From positions 372,001 through 436,000 of the forward strand of contig JALIZF010001812.1 in NCBI GenBank assembly GCA_029948255.1: DNA of 64,000 nt, given 5' to 3'. The position numbers were made by a program, and so were the translations under genes. Positions 61,087 to 64,000 of this stretch are shown here, piece after piece; positions within the stretch are counted from its first letter, which is position 1; each line of letters begins with the position of its first letter. The DNA is from Telmatactis stephensoni. Taxonomy: Eukaryota; Cnidaria; Anthozoa; Actiniaria; Isophelliidae. The notes below the pieces were generated by a model. That model saw only the letters and a program-made list of their open reading frames with translations, searched no databases and was not told where the DNA came from.

Positions 61087-64000
61087 ATGCATAAACGTAG
61101 GCTTGAATCAACAAGCTCTGAAAGCAAAATCGTCAAAAAATCGAAGCCAAGAGCGCCAAGTTCTACTGAAGATGAACTGGAGATCGGCAACTTGCCACGC
61201 AAAAACTCTACTTCAAAAAGAAGCCCACTAAAGAGCTCCAGGCTACACACCAAGAAGAAGACAGATTCCTCAAAAAAGTCCTCGAGCCGTTCAAACAATA
61301 TACTTAGTTATCTGAAATCGTGCCCTACCGCGACTTCAAAATCAAAATCAAATCTTGTAGGAGAAAAGATAATTGCAGATCAAAAAGTCACCAAAGATTT
61401 TGATAGAACAGAAGGACGTAGTAATTTCTGTCCAAAATGTCAAATGCCAGTGAAATCTTTAGATTGTAGACAATTTGAAGAGCATGTCTGGCTGTGTATT
61501 GAACGTACTTTTGAATTTGAAGGTAATGATTGATGCTCTGCGCTTTTTCCAGTGCATTGCTCAAGACTTCTTAAAGGCTCAGACACACGGTGCAACTTTT
61601 CCCGAAACATCTGCTGAAACACTGCATGCAACACAGTTGCACTGTGTGTCCACCACTGAAACATCTCGTGTAATGTTGCGCGCAACAGTTCTGGACAGTT
61701 TGCAGAAGTAGACCTTGATCCTACTTCTGCAGCTGTTGTGCGCAATGTTCCATGAAACATATATTGGAATGGGTGGATACACGCTGCAACACTGTGTTGA
61801 GCACAATGTTTCAGCAAATGTTTCAAGAAATGTTGCACTGTGTGTCCGGGCCTTAATTCACTGCTAAACTTCAGTACATTTATCTTATTTACCTTAGAAT
61901 GATTTAAAACATAGCGTCCTTTGAAAATGTTCTATGGGTCAACATGCAATCCAGGGTTGGATCTAGGGATCTGAGATGACTTTGGCCCCTTTTCTTTTCT
62001 ATATTTTTCCAAAATATCCTCTAGATAGTTTCCAATTTCTATAATGCTGCACCCCCCTGGAAAATAATCCTGGGTGCACTCCTACCTGAAGAAAATCCTG
62101 GATCTGCCCCTGCAATGCTTAGTTCTAAACACATTTGCAAAGGAGGCTACTTAGTGTAACACTGTGATGAAATCGATATGTGAGGATGTACATGTAGCCC
62201 AGGTTTGTCCTTTTAAAGAGCAGGGACTGACAAAGGGCTTTTGCATGACCTTAGTTGTGTCAAACTATAGTCACATTAGAGTTGATAGTGTGATTTAGCA
62301 ATTACGACGTGACATTAAAGAGTATGTAGCATGCATTAAGGATGCAGCATGCGCTGATGAATTTTGTTCAAAATGACCATTGACATCTCCGATGTCAAGA
62401 AGAGGACGTGAAAACAAGTGAAATGGCTTCCTGAACGTGGCATCTTGATGTTGTCATGGTAGTCACACAACAAATGAATGTGATAAATTCATCATCTAAT
62501 ATCCTAGTGTTTTTGAAGAATTTTGTTCAAAATGACCATTGACGTCGCCAACATCAAGAAGAGGATATAAAAACAAGCAGAACAGCTTCCTGAAGACAAC
62601 ATTGTTACGGTAGTCGTGCAACAAACGAATGTGACAAATAATTTGTTATCAAACATCCCGTTTTTGTGTTGCATTGCATTTGCTAAATCACTCTATTATC
62701 TATGAATGAACCCATGTGATGTGTGATTTGCAAATTATATAAAAAAGTATCAACATGATTGCACCAAAATTTCCTGTGCATTGCTTGACTGGTAAATGGT
62801 AACTCCTCCCTGTGTAAAATGAAGTTTTGCCCCCCTCCCACATGCACACACACAGCTCATACAAGAACAGTGTACTAGTCCCTCGATCTATTCCATGAGA
62901 CTTACTTAACACTCGGTTTCACATTCTAACAATTTAAAAACTAACCACACCCTATTTCCATTGTTTAATGTAGGTTTTGAATTTTGGGGAAAGACCCGGG
63001 ACAGGTTTTGAATTTTGAATTCAAGACCTGCATCAGGTGTTTTACTAAGTTACTAGTCATGCCATACACACATTACACACATTTGAGAAGTTTTACCTTC
63101 AATGCACTGCATTTGAGATTTTAGACACACACTAGAAGTCAGAAAGTCTTAAAATTTAAGGAATTGACTATTCTGATCTTTAAAAAATCGCAAATGATAT
63201 CTTACGCATCGACCCTACCGAGCCTCGAACCCTCAACCCGTTGAATCTTAGTCCATTCACTTACCACTATGCTATCCGGTAAATCGTTGACCATGATGGA
63301 ATTTTAAGAAGCTTTATCTCAACACACATTTTGTAAATTAGTAATCAAAATCCCCCCTGGGAATTACTAATAAACGTATTGTATTGTATTGTATTTTAAC
63401 TATTGTTCGACGTTAATTTAATGCAAATATAAATATCGATATAACTCGGATTTGATACTATAACTCAAATCTGATGATTTGAGTTCTTATTTGAAACAAT
63501 AAAAATAGGGTTTGGTTAGTTTTTAAACCACTTCAAACGCACGGGCCCTTGGTCTTGAATTTCAATGCAAACCCTCGCCCGAGCGTTTGAACCTTTATAT
63601 ATATTTCAGGTCCTTGTCCAGAAGGGTTATTATGCAAAGAAGAAAGCAACCATCACTATGAAAAATTCAGTCATGATGTTTTAGCTGAAAGCCGCAGCAG
63701 AAAAGGATCGCATTCTATATCAAATGATGACATTAGCAAAGAAAGCTGTTCTCCACAAAGGAATAGCAATGCTGATACCTCTAGTGTTCTTCTTAAACAG
63801 CCATCAAGGAAGGAAATTCCAAAGTCAGAGAATTCAACTCTGAAGAATTGCCAAGATGCACTCTCAGTCAGTGCTTTTCAAAATGTATGTACCATCTTTA
63901 ACTCACAAAAACATACCTAGTACAAAAGATGCTGGAGACTTTGCTTTGGATTCAGTAATGAATGACGAAAAAGAAAAAGATGCTGATGGAAATGATGATG
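61087..64000 (+). CDS. DCLRE1A: DCLRE1A/SNM1A DNA crosslink repair nuclease, first two coding exons (partial)
   Basis: Exon 1 is 61087-61522 and exon 2 starts at 63610, joined in phase 1. Exon 1 encodes 145 residues of basic, Ser/Lys-rich disordered N-terminus ending in a UBZ4 ubiquitin-binding finger: C115, C118, H133, C137 in FCPKCQMPVKSLD and EEHVWLCIE. Exon 2 continues GPCPEGLLCKEESNHHYEKF and SHDVLAESRS, the extension typical of SNM1A after the finger. In the family, UBZ4 brings the 5'-3' exonuclease to ubiquitinated PCNA at interstrand crosslinks; the metallo-beta-lactamase/beta-CASP domain would lie beyond the window. Near 63897-63904 the frame changes: THKNIPSTKD and VMNDEKEKDA follow one base off. 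Either a 1-nt indel or a splice donor at 63885 (GTATGT) explains it. Confidence 0.88.
61571..61856. mobile_element. 286-bp foldback with TTAA borders in DCLRE1A intron 1
   Basis: AGGCTCAGACACACGGTGCA and TGCACTGTGTGTCCGGGCC are inverted ends, bordered by TTAA at 61571-61574 and 61853-61856. The interior has GAAACATCTGCTGAAACA-type words and a palindrome TCTGCAGA. Layout matches the element at 7823-8111. Confidence 0.75.
62359..62672. repeat. Two diverged 159-bp tandem repeats in DCLRE1A intron 1
   Basis: Units starting at 62359 and 62518 share GAATTTTGTTCAAAATGACC, ATTGAC, CATCAAGAAGAGGA, AACAAGCAGAA-like words, GTAGTC and CAACAAATGAATGTGA. Confidence 0.8.
63208..63280 (-). mobile_element. 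tRNA-like sequence (SINE head or tRNA pseudogene)
   Basis: On the minus strand, GATAGCATAGTGGTAAGTG (A box) and GAGGGTTCGAGGCTC (B box) are 73 nt end to end with a possible anticodon stem TGAAT/ATTCA. The acceptor stem does not pair well. A GTATT repeat tail at 63378-63397 nearby suggests retroelement remains. Confidence 0.45.

Noticed and set aside
63208..63280. Functional tRNA gene
   Set aside because: A and B boxes are present, but the acceptor stem pairs poorly and the anticodon loop is not standard; a SINE head is more likely.

Overview
The window is metazoan nuclear DNA: AT-rich and intron-dense, with GT-AG exons of 31-323 nt and introns full of small foldback transposons, SINE relics and microsatellites. 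Gene content and repeat style suggest an invertebrate, most likely a cnidarian such as a stony coral. That assignment is inference; no marker in the window fixes the species.

Positions 4479-42357 (+) hold one complete type I ferlin gene (dysferlin/myoferlin class). I resolved 57 coding exons joined in consistent phase, encoding about 2,198 residues. The domain order is C2A, C2B, FerI, C2C, FerA, FerB, DysF, C2D, C2E, a Pro/Gln-rich linker, C2F, C2G and a C-terminal membrane anchor. Such proteins are tail-anchored calcium sensors for membrane fusion and repair. As printed, exon 26 carries two +1 shifts that break the frame.

The 3' part of the gene (exons 41-57 with introns, 3' UTR and flank) lies twice in tandem: copy 1 at 30163-43851 and copy 2 at 44410-57940. 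Copy 2 keeps every splice site and its stop. All coding substitutions I could find between the copies are synonymous, but exon 48' has a 4-nt insertion leading to an early stop. Each copy has its own transposon insertions. Either this is a real tandem duplication or two haplotypes were joined in the assembly.

Right of the duplication lie a minus-strand LRR protein gene (58180-60458, FBXL/AMN1-type repeats, 3 coding exons) and, divergently, the first exons of DCLRE1A/SNM1A (61087 to the window end), a DNA crosslink repair nuclease recognised by its UBZ4 finger. They share a roughly 630-bp intergenic region.

The non-coding remainder holds about 15 foldback/MITE-like elements in several families, two of them expanded internally into minisatellites, plus tRNA-derived SINE pieces, degenerate non-LTR reverse-transcriptase relics and simple repeats. 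The most unusual items are the tail duplication, a perfect 48-bp inverted copy of the exon 51 splice-donor region inside intron 53, and a tandem triplication of the start of exon 35.
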